DNA of 64,000 nucleotides from contig CM042157.1 of assembly GCA_023376005.1 (NCBI GenBank), positions 57,913,292-57,977,291 on the forward strand. The letters run 5' to 3'. The notes below the pieces were generated by a model. That model did no database searches. It worked only from the letters and a program-made list of their open reading frames with translations, and was not told the origin of the DNA. Position numbers and translations under genes: made by a program. The DNA comes from Doryteuthis pealeii. Taxonomy: Eukaryota; Mollusca; Cephalopoda; Myopsida; Loliginidae. How positions within the stretch are numbered: the first letter of the stretch is position 1; each line of letters begins with the position of its first letter. Below are positions 10,625 to 22,117 of this stretch, in pieces.

Positions 10625-10862
10625 GGAGAATGTGCTTAATTGAAGTCATACTGAATTTTTTTAAATTAATTAATTCAACTTGGCAGTCAGGGTTCAAATC
10701 ACACAGCTTGACAGCCAGGGTTCGAATCACACACAAAGCAGTCTTTCTGTCTATCTTGATTTGTTTAGCCTTACATTTGAATAGGTATGCCCGCCTAATT
10801 CATTAATTATTAATTAATTTTCAAAAATTAGGTACGACTTCAATTAAGCACATATTCTCGCA
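10625..10862. mobile_element. subfamily b element, ribozyme lost, inverted join
   Basis: Positions 10625-10675 carry the subfamily b tail in - orientation. Positions 10680-10862 carry the B-box region (GGTTCGAATC near 10719) and the tail in + orientation, including GATTTGTTTAGCCTTACATT. The expected CTGATGA...GAA segment is missing between CTGTCTAT and TTGATTTG. It is therefore a deleted, partly inverted copy of the elements at 54530 and 59798. Confidence 0.6.
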
Positions 10863-10915
10863 TAAATTGTTGGCTAAAAAAAGCCATACCAAAACAGATC
10901 ATTTGTTTGTTTACT

Positions 10916-10959
<44 letters not shown>

Positions 10960-11384
10960 GTATAATTGCCTAATGTTTGGTGAAACGCATGAAACTTAGA
11001 GTTGTGAGTAATAAAAGTTAGTGTCAGATGACTGAATTATTCTGTGGTTTGGGTCATTAACTTTATTTTTTTTCTTTTAATTGACAGTTTTTTTTTATTG
11101 GTTATGTTAAACGTTCATATTTTGGTGTGTAAGTGTCTCCACATGCGTATTGATCCTTTCGTTAATAACATGTCCTGTTTTTTGCTTTTTCTGAATCTAT
11201 TTTAATTTATTTTTGTTTCCGTTTTCTTCAGAAGAGAAAGAACTGTCTGTCACCAATGTCCAACAAGTTGGCATCTGGTCTTAACAGACAATCATTGTTA
11301 TTCATTACTTTCATTTCAAGTAGACATTCTCCTCCTCAGATAACAAGAACAAAAATGTTTTTATTTATTTATTTTTAATTCATT

Positions 11385-11481
11385 CTTCATAATTTTGTTT
11401 TTGTCTTCAAGTTTCATTCCTTTTTCTCTTTTTCTTTTATATTTTACATCATATTTCTTTTTTCATTCTTTCTTTCTTTTG

Positions 11482-11522
<41 letters not shown>

Positions 11523-12230
11523 TTTTTTCTTTCTTTTTTCTTTCTTTCTTTCTTCTTTCTTTTTTCTTTTATTCTTTCTTTCTTTCTTTCTTTTATTCTT
11601 TCTTTCTTTTTTTTTTCTTTTATTCTTTTGTCTTTCTTTCTTTCTTTTGTTCTTTCTTCTTGTTCATTGATTGTTTGTTTCTCCTTCTTTCACTTTCTTT
11701 TTCTTTCTGTTGTGCTTCCTTCCTTATTCTTACTCTTTTTCTTTTGTTTAAATTTCTTCTCCTCATATTCTTTTTATCTATTTATTTATTTTTCATCTAA
11801 TTTCTTTCTTTGTTTCTTTTTTCAACATTACCTTTCTTTCTACTCACTATTATATCTCCCTCTCTTTTTTAACTTGTATTATTCATTCTCTCTTTACTTT
11901 TCTCCTTTGAGATTCTTTTCTATCTTTTTTCCCCTCCAATGTATTTCTCTTTCTTTCATTCTTTCTACAAAATATTACATCTTTCCTCTTTTAACTCTCA
12001 TTCTCTTTCTTATTTTCTCCCTTTCCTTTTCTTTCCCCCTCTCTTTCTTTTCTCTCTTTCTTTCTCAAATTGGATTTATCATAATTTTCTTAGAAAATTT
12101 TTTCTATTTGATTTCTCATTTCCATTCCTACTGGATCATCTTCAACTTTTGATAACATTCAAAAAAACAAAAATACAAAAAAAAAAATGGAAACAATTAA
12201 AAAAGAAAAAAAAATAGCTGCTTATATAAG
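11385..12230. repeat. CT-rich (TTTC)n low-complexity tract
   Basis: A strand-asymmetric pyrimidine run with TTTCTTTC repeats that gradually loses regularity to the right, ending in an A-rich patch at 12160-12215. Long FLSFF-type open frames here come from base composition and are not genes. Confidence 0.9.
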
Positions 12231-12656
12231 TTTATAGTGTTGGGGTTTGTGGAAAAAAAGAAGGAAAAAAAAAAAAGATGGTTGATTGACCGATATCCCA
12301 TTCTCTCATATAAATGAAGAGCTTAAGAACAAAAAGGAAATTTTCTAAAGACCGTTGTGTATTCCTCTTTCTTTAGTCTTAAGAAATGCAAATGTGTAGA
12401 GCATAGAAAATTGTGTGAATAGCCATCTTCTGCTGTCAACTCATACTAGAAAGATTTTTTTAATACGTATGAATGCACACACTCACAGGAGGAGACCCTG
12501 TGGCATAGTGGCAAATGTATTGGAGTGTGACATCATAGTAAGCAAGGTTGAACTCAAACATATTTTAGCCAAACATGAACAGACAAAGAAAATATTGAAG
12601 AACAAACAGGACCTGTAGAACAACATTTCATTATTACAATGTTTGATATGTTCAAT

Positions 12657-13320
12657 ATGTAAGTAAGTAAAGTCGATGGGGTGGCCTAATGTAAGTAAGT
12701 AAAGTTGATGGGGTGGCCTAATGTAAGTAAGTAAAGTTGATGGGGTGGCCTAATGTAAGTAAGTAAAGTTGATGGGGTGGCCTAATGTAAGTAAGTAAAG
12801 TGATGGGGTGGCCTAATGTAAGTAAGTAAAGTCGATGGGGTGGCCTAATGTAAGTAAGTAAAGTCGATGGGTGGCCTAATGTAAGTAAGTAAAGTCGATG
12901 GGGTGGCCTAATGTAAGTAAGTAAGTAAAGTCGATGGGGTGGCCTAATGTAAGTAAGTAAGTAAAGTCGATGGGGTGGCCTAATGTAAGTAAGTAAGTAA
13001 ATGGGGTGGCCTAATGTAAGTAAGTAAAGTCGATGGGGTGGCCTAATGTAAGTAAGTAAGTAAAGTCGATGGGGTGGCCTAATGTAAGTAAGTAGTAAGA
13101 TGGGTGGCCTAATGTAAGTAAGTAAGTAAAGTCGATGGGGTGGCCTAATGTAAGTAAGTAAGTAAGTCGATGGGGTGGCCTAATGTAAGTAAGTAAGTAA
13201 GTCGATGGGGTGGCCTAATGTAAGTATAAGTAAAGTCGATGGGTGGCCTAATGTAAGTAAGTAAGTAAAGTCGATGGGGTGGCCTAATGTAAGTAAGTAA
13301 GTAAAGTTGGGGTGGCCTAA
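12657..13320 (-). repeat. minisatellite derived from the SINE-B 3' end
   Basis: About twenty copies of a 31-36-bp unit containing GATGGGGTGGCCTAATGTAA plus two to four GTAA steps. Unit length changes mainly by GTAA copy number. The last unit runs straight into a - strand SINE-B fragment at 13320. The unit matches the terminal part of SINE-B (GGCCGCCC...TTTACTTAC in the other orientation), so the array looks like an expanded SINE tail. Confidence 0.85.
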
Positions 13321-13405
13321 TGTTGTATCAGCCAGACAGCAAGAGAGTCTATCCCCTTTTCACTAGCACTATGCCAAGGAGATTGTTTTAACGTCTGAGG
13401 CATCA
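13320..13405 (-). repeat. SINE-B 3' fragment
   Basis: Matches the distal SINE-B part, including GAGTCTATCCCCTTTTCACT. The tRNA-like head is missing. Confidence 0.75.
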
Positions 13406-14128
13406 TAAACACTCATTTTCAAATATTAAGCTAAAAAATGTAACAACCATAGCTAGCTGTGTTTGGAACTTAAAGAATCAAAATATAAGACCAATTATTA
13501 AATGGGAAATTTTAAAGAGATCCAATATCTGCTGAAGTTTGACTGATCTGTGTCTTGTGTTTACAAAAAAATGTTAGCAATAATTAGATTCCTGGATAGG
13601 AAAAATCTCCTGAACAAAAAAGATGAATTTCTGGGGAAGTGCTTTCATAAAATACATAATTCATTAATGTATTATTAAGATATATATTGAAAAGAAACAC
13701 AATAGATTTACCAGGAGACTTTAACTCCAGAAGTATACACAAATAAGTTATAAACAAAATGAATAAAGGAAAAAAGAGGTGGGAATTGAAGATAGATGAC
13801 AGAATTGCAAATTACTTTTGCCTGAATAAAGGAGACGTATAAGTTTATATAGAAAACAAATCTTTGATTTCAAAGACTTAGAAACTAAAATTCATACAAA
13901 CTAATTAAAAGACAGAAAGAGAAATTAAAATAATTCCAAACCAGATAAGTATATATAAAAATGTAGCTACATATAATTTTTTAGTTCTTCTGAAAAAGGT
14001 AACCATGGTAGAGAGAAAAACTTCTTTTTTTTACAACTATGAATGCTCAATATTTTGCAAAATATATTGAGCCCCTTTGGATTAACTATTAATGCTACTA
14101 CCATGAAAATGTTGTAGCAACTTTTGAT

Positions 14129-14135
<7 letters not shown>
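13406..14135. other. AT-rich sequence, no gene recognised
   Basis: I find no spliced exon or RNA gene. The region is purine/AT-rich and ends at a (TA)n at 14131-14167. Positions 14255-14350 beyond it match 54060-54150 inverted, an unclassified repeat edge. Confidence 0.4.
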
Positions 14136-14170
<35 letters not shown>

Positions 14171-14482
14171 GAGTGAAGGATTCCATCCCTTACCTGCACC
14201 AAAAAAATTACCTTTTCAGTATAAAAGTAGACTGTAAAAGCTTTTGTCTCACAATAAATTCTGAGGAAGCCTCACTAAATACCGAGGAAAAATATAAATT
14301 GAATTTAGTTGCTGTGTTGTTATATCCACTTTTTCCTCTATTTTCAACCATATACATAAATATATATTAAAAGGGTACCTCACATCCATGTAATGATCAG
14401 CAAGCTAGATTTGAGTTTGATTCCCACTGGGCGCTCAATACTTCAAGCCTTATGCCACAACTGGGCTAAGCTTAGTAAGTAA

Positions 14483-14725
14483 ATAAATAAGGTTAGCTCA
14501 GTCGGTAGAGCATTCAGCTAGAAACCACAATACCACGATACCGGCCCATGCCAAATCAGCATATGAGTAGCACACAGGGATCTGTGCGGTAAAGTAAGGA
14601 GCTGATGGTAGGTGTGGCGCTCCACCTCAGACGCAAAAACAATCTCCTTGTTCTAGTGCTCATGAAAAGGGGATATACTCTCTCGCTGATTGGTTGATAC
14701 CGACTTTAGGCTACCCCGACGAGGA
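14483..14725 (+). repeat. SINE-B copy
   Basis: Starts at GGTTAGCTCAGTCGGTAGAG, continues with the shared body including CAATCTCCTTGTTCTAG, and ends near GACGAGGACTTA. The B-box region is damaged (CACGATACCGG). Confidence 0.82.
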
Positions 14726-14729
14726 CTTA

Positions 14730-15189
14730 TGTTTTTAAATTTTAGAATATTTTGCATTATTTCAATGAGAAAAAAATGAATACCTCAACTTTTTTGTGCG
14801 ATTTTTTTTTCAATTTGAAGAGAATTAAACATGACAACATTCATATCCTTTTGAGAAATGTGAGAAGAAGATGGTGACAAAGATTTTTGGGAAATAAACT
14901 AAGATGGTTCTGGGGGGGGGGAGTTTTTTTTTGGGGACGGGGTCTTTTTTTTTTATATAAAAAAAATAAAGTAAACCCCCTACCCACAATGATATGAGTT
15001 TATTTTCAAAACGTGAAGAGAAAAAAAAGAAGTGAGCAAATGACTCTAGCTTGAAAATTTGAGTCACAGGGGAAAAAAAATAATTTTGCAAATGTCTGTT
15101 TCTTCCAGAGTCTTAGAGTAAATGACATTTTTGTAAAATCTGACATAAGGATTGGACTTGTAACAGAAATTCAGATGAAAGTCTGAAAG

Positions 15190-15237
<48 letters not shown>

Positions 15238-15462
15238 CCAAAAGTCCAGAGAAGAAATCTTCCTTACGACATAGGTTTTTTTTAAAAACAACTTGTCGCA
15301 GTTTGAGAGCTCAATGTGTGCTCTTATTGTTAGAGTCACAGAGCAAATTTATATTTAAATAAATAACAAAAGACTTATAGATCTTGCATTATAGATCTTG
15401 CATTATAGACTATTTCAGGGAGCTTAGACAAAAATGTCTAATTCTCCCGACTCATCAGATGC

Positions 15463-15501
<39 letters not shown>

Positions 15502-15830
15502 AAATGAAACTGGAAGTGAATCCGACGGTATGTTGAAAAAATGAATAAAGGAAAGAAAGTATAGAATGGATAATATAGGATATTTTAATCAATTTTACTT
15601 ACACGTGTTTCGGTCAGGAGTTTATCCATGTGTACATTATTCAAACTATTATTATTTTTAGATAACCAAATGAAATGAAATAATAATAATAGAAAAAAAT
15701 GTAGAAATGTTCCGCACACAAAGAAAATTCGACCTTTATCAGAGTAAATCCTTATTTTAAATGAAATTCGTTGGAAAAAGCGGAGAATTTTTTAAATGTT
15801 CGAAAAATAACTTTTTTTTAACAAATTTAT
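14730..15830. other. AT-rich sequence with two (TA)n tracts
   Basis: (TA)n lies at 15191-15236 and 15463-15499. Positions 15237-15300 match 53640-53700 in inverted orientation. CGTGTTTCGGTCAGGAG near 15603-15620 is a hammerhead-family-like remnant lacking the CTGANGA core (compare 24660). No gene seen. Confidence 0.45.
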
Positions 15831-16090
15831 GGGTCCCAACTAAAATTTCTTAATAGATTGTAGGGTTTTTATTTATTTTCTGGGGAAACAACTAAAGCCA
15901 TTTAACTCCTGCCTTGTAACCTATCCTGTGTAATTCATTTCTAAGAAACTATTGAAATGTATTTATAGTTAGATTGAGATGGTGGGGTAAGAAAAAAGAA
16001 AAATACTGGGACACATGGATATGATTTTACAGCGTCCTTTTAGATTTTTGTACATCGGGGATGCAGAATGCATACCTATCAGCATTTCTG
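15830..16090 (-). repeat. Rep-E copy
   Basis: Reverse-orientation match to 9452-9792, with the AATTCATTTCTAAGAAACTA block. It is followed by (TG)n(TA)n at 16092-16160. Confidence 0.72.
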
Positions 16091-16101
16091 TGTGTGTGTG
16101 T

Positions 16102-16160
<59 letters not shown>

Positions 16161-16162
<2 letters not shown>

Positions 16163-16433
16163 GCATGGTGTAATGGTTAAAGTCATGGGAAATGTACTCG
16201 TCGCCCCGAGATCAAATCCTGGAATTGGTAATTGCATTTCACTTAGCGCTAATACCCTTGGGAAAGGTATGAATCCTACTCTCCCTCCAGCTATAGGTAA
16301 ATAGCAGGGCAGACTGGGTTCTTTAACTATGGCCAGGTAACCAGTCTAGGAGAAGGAAAACTCTGAATTCAAACCTGTTGAACTCCGCTTAAGAAATTGA
16401 CCTTGTGTCGTATCCTGCTTGTGCAGAGGAGTT

Positions 16434-16440
<7 letters not shown>
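16161..16440 (+). repeat. SINE-A, full length with (TA)n tail
   Basis: The A-box-like GTGTAATGGTTAAAG lies near 16167, the B-box-like GATCAAATCCTGG near 16210, and the entire SINE-A body follows to GGTAAATATATA. The tail at 16439-16487 is (TA)n. This is one of the clearest full copies and defines the family orientation. Confidence 0.87.
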
Positions 16441-16491
<51 letters not shown>

Positions 16492-16790
16492 TTATTATTA
16501 TTATTATTAAAAAAATATGTATATATAATCAAAAGGCAATAATGTCTGAGTAGAACAACATTTCTACTTAACAGACCATGACTTTAATAGGGCAACTAAA
16601 TTTACTATAATTTGAGAATTTTAAAAATCTGAAGTCAAATTGTTTTCAAGCTGCAAGATTCATTCACACGGGAAACCCTTATAAATCAGTCAGGCTTAAC
16701 AAATTTATATATGTTAAAAAACAATTTTTCTCTCATATATATCTGGTCTAATAATCATATATATATATATATATATATATTATGGATTTA

Positions 16791-16835
16791 TCTCGTTACT
16801 ATTAGTTTCATACTTACTGCAATCATCAGACGAGA
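16791..16835 (-). ncRNA. hammerhead ribozyme, type I, weak stem II
   Basis: On the - strand stem I pairs TCTCGT (16835-16830) with ACGAGA (16796-16791), 6 bp. Core CTGATGA is 16829-16823 and GAA is 16809-16807. Stem III is AC/GT with loop TAATA (16806-16798), and the cleavage base is A, at 16797. Stem II (16822-16810) has a mismatched first pair and only about three weak pairs, so activity may be low. A (TA)n lies just beyond the cleavage side. Confidence 0.68.
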
Positions 16836-16888
16836 CGGTCAAAATATATGCTAATACTTTTCTCATTCATTCTCTATTCATTATATAT

Positions 16889-16914
<26 letters not shown>

Positions 16915-16923
<9 letters not shown>

Positions 16924-17060
16924 CATCCACAGTCACTGTGTTTCAACATTTCACATCTATTCAGTATGGCTAGACTTATCACCTACTTCTATTTGGGAAT
17001 GAAACTGACTGACTTTTCATCAGGCCAATTCCTTAACCCCTCGGCCATCTTCAATTGAAA
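16915..17060 (-). mobile_element. subfamily a element with decayed hammerhead
   Basis: On the - strand the tRNA-like head GATGGCCGAGGGGTTAAGGA (Leu/Ser-like A-box) starts near 17050. It leads to a ribozyme remnant at about 16970-16928, where the core reads CTGAATA instead of CTGANGA while GAAAC remains. It ends at (TG)n(TA)n. It is related to 9958-10107 and 57098-57365. Confidence 0.65.
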
Positions 17061-17132
17061 ATAAAGTGCTCAATTATGGGTGTAAGAGCTGCATTTATTT
17101 GTTATAGGGTACAATACATTCAAGGTGCAGTT

Positions 17133-17262
17133 GTTACCATTGATTTCAAAGCAGCCTGTTAGCCACTTATCATCAAGACAACACACTTTTATGTGCATGT
17201 TATCTTGACACTAAGTGGCTAACATGCTGCTTTGAAACCAATGGTAACACTGTATCTTAAAT
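17133..17262. repeat. inverted repeat, about 50-bp arms
   Basis: The arms contain GTTACCATTGATTTCAAAGC and its near-complement GCTTTGAAACCAATGGTAAC, separated by a short non-paired centre. It lies immediately beside the Helitron 3' end at 17266. No hammerhead core is seen. Confidence 0.75.
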
Positions 17263-17265
17263 GTA

Positions 17266-17890
17266 CTAGCAAATATATGCACCCCCGGGTGCAAGTATTT
17301 AAGTTTTAATGTAATAAAATATTGTATTAAATTAGAAAGGCTAATGAAACTAAATAAGAATGCAGATAAAAAGTTTTGAAACAGAGGGAGTATAATCGAA
17401 AAATAGAACGACTGAAACTTACTCTTCCATCACTCTCGTCTTTCATTGTTATTTTTTCTAATTTAAGTATTTAGTTAAAAGAGGAAGTAAAAAATAAAAT
17501 GAGTTATTTTTCCTTGTTAATGGATTTCATTTAAGATTCATTGAAGAGATGTTTGCTTATATTCATTAAAATAAAACCAATCAGTTAGAAATCAATAATA
17601 CTAATCACATATTTATTAAAATCACATTTTTAATATCAATATGCAAATTAGCCTTCCCATTCACATTGTAAACCGCTATTTTGTTGTATACATAAATACA
17701 ATTGCATGTTGTTAGCATGTAGATAAGGTTAACAGTATTAATAATGTAAAACAATTTTATTAATAATTGAGGTTTAGATAAAAATAAAATCATGAAGAAT
17801 GTAGCGTAAATAACTAAGGGAATTGTGACTTGAGTAGTAATAGAGTTTCGGCTACAGACAGAAAAACACAAAATCTCCATTATAATAAGA
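17266..17890 (-). mobile_element. Helitron-like non-autonomous element, exact ends
   Basis: On the - strand it starts with TCTTATTATAATGG at 17890 after an A. It ends with a GC hairpin (GCACCC...GGGTGC, 17279-17294 region), about ten bases, then CTAG at 17269-17266 followed by T. The 5'-TC, 3' hairpin plus CTAG, and insertion between A and T are the defining Helitron signs. About 625 bp, no protein. Confidence 0.82.
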
Positions 17891-17894
17891 TTGT

Positions 17895-18900
17895 ACTCTA
17901 TAACATATATATATATGGACTGATAATCAGATAGGTGAGAAACTGAGTCACCAAGCACCATTGACTCCATGTCTATACTACCTTTATATATTGTTAGGGA
18001 GAGTTATCTCCCCTAACGATCTGGGATATATATACTCACTGTTCCCAGGACAAAGCAGAGTGACAGCAAGAACACAAGAACGTAGCTGCTATGGTGAACA
18101 CATCACATGGAATATAGTTGAACTCTTATCCAAACTCATCCTACTGTATTCCCGGTCGGTGAGAATATTGTTATATGTTAAACATATTTCACTGTTTTTG
18201 CTTTGTTCCTATATCTCGGGCTATAACATATATCCCGCTCACTCTTTCTTAGGTTGATAGATCGCAGCTATCTCTTTTCTGAGATTAGTTCAAGCTCTTG
18301 GAGAATTTATTGGACTAGAACTTTCTCTGATTCACATCTATCTACAATATCGAGAAGCCAATAAAAGAAAAAAAAGAAGTAAGATACCAGAAAATTTCAG
18401 AAATCCCAGGAATAAAGAGGTATCTCTTCCTTTCTTTCATGAATGCTTTCTGGCACATGTTCCATGAACCACTTCATCAGATATTGAATTACACAGCTAC
18501 ATAAATATCATGTCCCTAATCCTGATTTATGGACACAAGCTTTTCATTTGATTGGTCAGACTATGACTACTCAATTGTAAACAAGCTGGGGTGAAAAGTA
18601 TGGTCATTTGCCAAGTTTTAGGTCAGTGTTCATGGCTGGATATATGATGGGGTAAAGGGGGCATTGTCCCAGGCCCCACTGCTAGAGGGGCACCCAGATT
18701 CCTTTTATAAAACCTGTAATACTTATCAAGTTAGTTTTATTGAAAAAAATAAACATAAATCCCAGTAGAAAGGGAGAGGTTTAAAATTGAATAGACATGT
18801 CACAAGTGAGGCTGAATGGTTTTAAGTGTTTTTTGAGTAAAATAGCAACTTTAAGGAGATTGGTTTTGTCTTTCAGATTAGAATATCCATTTCTCTGAAA
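17895..18900. other. AT-rich sequence, no gene recognised
   Basis: Short open frames exist but show no splice-site support or recognisable domain. Nothing structural is seen beyond a TA run near 17904. Confidence 0.4.
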
Positions 18901-18904
18901 TTTT

Positions 18905-19015
18905 GACATGAGGCTTGACAATTAGTTTTATTCATATTATTCATACTATTGTCCTCATCTTCATTGTTATATGTAGAACGTTTTGGCCGATGTACCCTCC
19001 AGCCTTCTTCAGGTA
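18905..19015 (-). repeat. Rep-G copy (hammerhead-like core lost)
   Basis: On the - strand it contains CCTGAAGAAGGCTGG and then GGCCAAAACGTT, where the better copies read GGCCGAAACG. Other copies are at 38790, 42595, 47333 and 53316. The CTGAAGA...GAAAC layout resembles a hammerhead with an extra A, but complementary stem I arms are not evident. Confidence 0.55.
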
Positions 19016-19192
19016 TTTTGTCTCGGACTTGGGAACCTTCTTGTTGTAATCAGGAGCTATCACAAAACTTTGAACCTAACCCTTTATTTAGTTCACAGGG
19101 GTATCCTGTTCTCATTCCATCCATGATAGAATGAGAACATATAAATTATATAAATTATAACATATAAAATATCCATGATTAAAAGAAAATTT

Positions 19193-19419
19193 GGACCATA
19201 TGACCTTTAGGCACCTCTTTTGCGATCTCATTTTATAAGGACATTTTTTTCATTTACATCGTCAACATCCGGTTATTTGTTAACTGATGATCATTTTAGA
19301 GTTTTTTTTTTAAATTATAAAACTAACCCCTAACAAACAACCGGATTTTGACGGTGTAAATGAAAAAATGTCCTTATGAAATGAGATCGCAAAAGGGGTG
19401 CCTAAAGGTCATATGGTCC
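19193..19419. mobile_element. hAT-like MITE with 8-bp target duplication
   Basis: The ends are GGACCATATGACC and GGTCATATGGTCC. Almost the whole element is one inverted repeat, with an (A)CCCCTAAC core. GAAAATTT occurs at 19185-19192 and 19420-19427, an exact 8-bp duplication that fits the hAT superfamily. No transposase. Confidence 0.82.
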
Positions 19420-19832
19420 GAAAATTTTATTTCCAGGTGGTTAATACCCTTGATCATTTGTCCCTTTAGATAGAAGTTTAAGAATTTGTATTTTTTGCTT
19501 GACAATTCATTTCAATTTTGCATTTTTCAACTTCATTTTCAAAAATTGGAAATGTTTATATCGAAAAGAAAATGATAATTGAGAAATGGATTACTTAATT
19601 TCTATATTAAGGTAACTTGAGGGTCTACCTATCTTGTAGTGCCCCCCCGCCCCCACCAACTAACAGGAATTGGTGCTTTCAGCATGACTTGACAGTAAGC
19701 CTGTTAGGGTTTATTGTTACACCAAAAAGGACTGAAGTTAAGATCCCCAATCTACCCCAATTTGAAATTCTGCTTATGTTTTATTGCTAACATAGATATT
19801 ATCTGTTTCTTTTTCTGTGTAGAAGTTGGTGC

Positions 19833-20045
19833 CCTTATAGTATGTGGCCTACCTTTTTGATTCTGTTATAGTATGTGTGCCTGCCTTTTTGATTCTGTTA
19901 TAGTATGTGGCCTGCCTTTTTGATTCTGTTATAGTATGTGGCCTACCTTTTTGATTCTGTTATAGTATGTGGCCTACCTTTTTGATTCTGATTATAGTAT
20001 GTGGCCTGCCTTTTTGATTCTGTTATAGTATGTGGCCTACCCGCT
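19833..20045 (+). repeat. 31-bp minisatellite, about 7 copies
   Basis: The unit contains TAGTATGTGGCCTACC and TTTTTGATTCTG, with a C/G alternation in GGCCTACC/GGCCTGCC. An inverted relative (GGTAGGCCACATACTA) lies at 20365-20385. Confidence 0.85.
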
Positions 20046-21060
20046 TCGAATGTGTCCTACCTCAGTAAGAGTATATTCATAGATATAAGTAGTAGGCAAT
20101 TTATTGAAACTAATTATTTTTCACATATATTCAATTTCAAGAAATGCAATTCAGTCATAAGCTGTATATATAGTAATTAAGAATAATTAAAAAAGAATTT
20201 ATCCATAATTTACATGAATCAGAGATCTATTTAATTCTAAAATATTCTGAAATAGGGTTAGGGTTAGCAGTTATTATTATAACCTTATAATATGCTTTTT
20301 ATGGTAGGCCATCTACTATAAGAGAGACATGATTTCGTAGGCCATATTCAAAAGGTAGGCCACATACTATTTATGGTACCTAGTAGAAGTCTTTGTTTAA
20401 CTATTGCTGAATGGGTTTAGAAATAGTTTAAAGTTGGTAGGATATGATACAAGGTCACAAGAATGGAGCAACCAGACAGTGGAAATAATTCTAAGTATAA
20501 AAATAATTTAATATTTCACTGGCCATAGTCCATGGTAACTCAGTTGCTAACCTGTTGGTGGGACTGGTGAACAATATTAATTGAAAATAGATAAATAAAT
20601 AGATAAAAAGGAAAATAGCAAAAATATAATTATTATCATTTTAGACTCAAGACATTTAAAGAATGGTGTGAACTCGCACTGAATTCTTATATTAGACAAA
20701 CACAATGCTTATCTATATATTAACACTTGTGTTCCTTATTTGTATGACTGTTATCATCTTGCAATACTCTCTGGTTAAAAATGAGACTGTCCAAATGATC
20801 CAAGATGAAATGCAAAAATGTAATTCCTGATTATCTGGTGTTGCTTATCTGCCAAATTCTTATTTCTTATGAGTGTTGTCACCTCAGCTAGATGATTGAC
20901 CATTCTGCTTTTATTATAAATAAAGGGAAGAAAAAGGACATATTAAACAGAAAAATATAATAAGAAAGAAAGGGAGTAGGGAGGGGGAGATAGAGAGAGG
21001 GGGTGAGCATGCAGAAGCAATAATGCTAATATGTTTCAATCAAATATAATGAAAAAAAAG
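20046..21060. other. AT-rich sequence, no gene recognised
   Basis: No exon supported. Positions 20400-20600 include degenerate repeat pieces (GATATGATACAAGGTCACAA, compare 34200). Otherwise nothing is seen. Confidence 0.4.
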
Positions 21061-21070
21061 GAAAGAAATC

Positions 21071-21072
<2 letters not shown>

Positions 21073-21143
<71 letters not shown>
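21073..21143. repeat. (GA)n microsatellite
   Basis: Uninterrupted GA dinucleotide run of about 70 bp. Confidence 0.97.
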
Positions 21144-21145
<2 letters not shown>

Positions 21146-21404
21146 AAATCAAGATTATTTTACTTTTTACATATTGAACTATTTAGCAATAGTAAACATA
21201 TTAAACATTGTAATAATTAAATTATCATACTGTGGTATATTTACAGGTCCTACTAGTTATCATTATTATTATTATTATTTCACAGTAATTTATATATGCA
21301 TATTATATATATTACAATAATTATATAATCTAAGATATAAAACAACTCCTTGTTATGTATTTGTATGTATGAATGTATATATATATAATATATATATATA
21401 TATA

Positions 21405-21730
21405 TGCTGATAGGCACGCTTCTTGTGTCCCTGATGCACAAAAATCTAAAAGGACATAGTAAAATCGTATCCATGCATCCCAGTGTTCTTTTTTTTCCCC
21501 CTCATCAGTTCAAGCTAACTGTAAATACATTTCAATAGTTTCTTAGAAATGAATTACACAGGATAGGTTAGGAGTTAGACGGCTTTAGTTGTTTCCCCAG
21601 ATCATAAATAAAACCCTACAATTTATTAAGAAACTTTAGTTTGGGACCCATAAATTTTCCCGGAGACTCATTCAAAGAAATATGTGATTCCCAGGATGCA
21701 CTAAATTAAAAAAGCTATCTGCATCACAGT
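21405..21730 (+). repeat. Rep-E copy
   Basis: Same-strand match to 9452-9792 with (TA)n immediately upstream and TAAA/TA repeats downstream. Confidence 0.75.
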
Positions 21731-21744
21731 AAATAAATAAATAA

Positions 21745-21783
<39 letters not shown>

Positions 21784-21802
21784 GGTAGGAGGGTTGGAGT
21801 AA

Positions 21803-22052
21803 ATCCAATAGAATGTGGTAAAGAATAAAGGAAAAAGTGGACAAAAAGAGAGCAAAACTCAAACAGGTAGATGTAGGAGATATATTTTGTTCTGCATTGA
21901 GCAGGACTTCATCAGTCAATTTTATTAAAGCATCAGTGCAACGATAAAATTGACTGAAGTCCTGCTCAATGCAGAACAAAATATATCTCCTACATCTACT
22001 TGTTTGAGTTTTGCTCTCTTTTTGTCCACTTTTTCCTTTATTCTTTACCACA
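21803..22052. repeat. near-perfect palindrome of a hammerhead-like repeat
   Basis: Two arms of about 110 bp, from TGTGGTAAAGAATAAAGGAA inward, meet at about 21930. Each arm contains CTGATGA followed by a GC stem, or a shortened form of it. The expected GAA reads AAA (GCAGAACAAAATA), so the hammerhead core is damaged. A related palindrome is at 37300-37500. Confidence 0.75.
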
Positions 22053-22117
22053 TATATATTTCAATAATGGAATATTCTAAGATATAAAACAACTCGGAAC
22101 TCATTTTTGAAAGAAAA

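Noticed and set aside
12657..13320. CRISPR-like regularly spaced array
   Set aside because: Units are contiguous, without unique spacers, and in a eukaryotic context; it is a minisatellite.
15420..15462. Possible hammerhead near CTGATGAGTC on the - strand
   Set aside because: CTGATGA and a GTC/GAC stem exist, but GAA and complementary stem I arms are missing.
17605..17970. 121-codon frame at 17605-17970
   Set aside because: Mostly inside a non-autonomous Helitron copy; no Helitron domain and strongly AT-biased codons.
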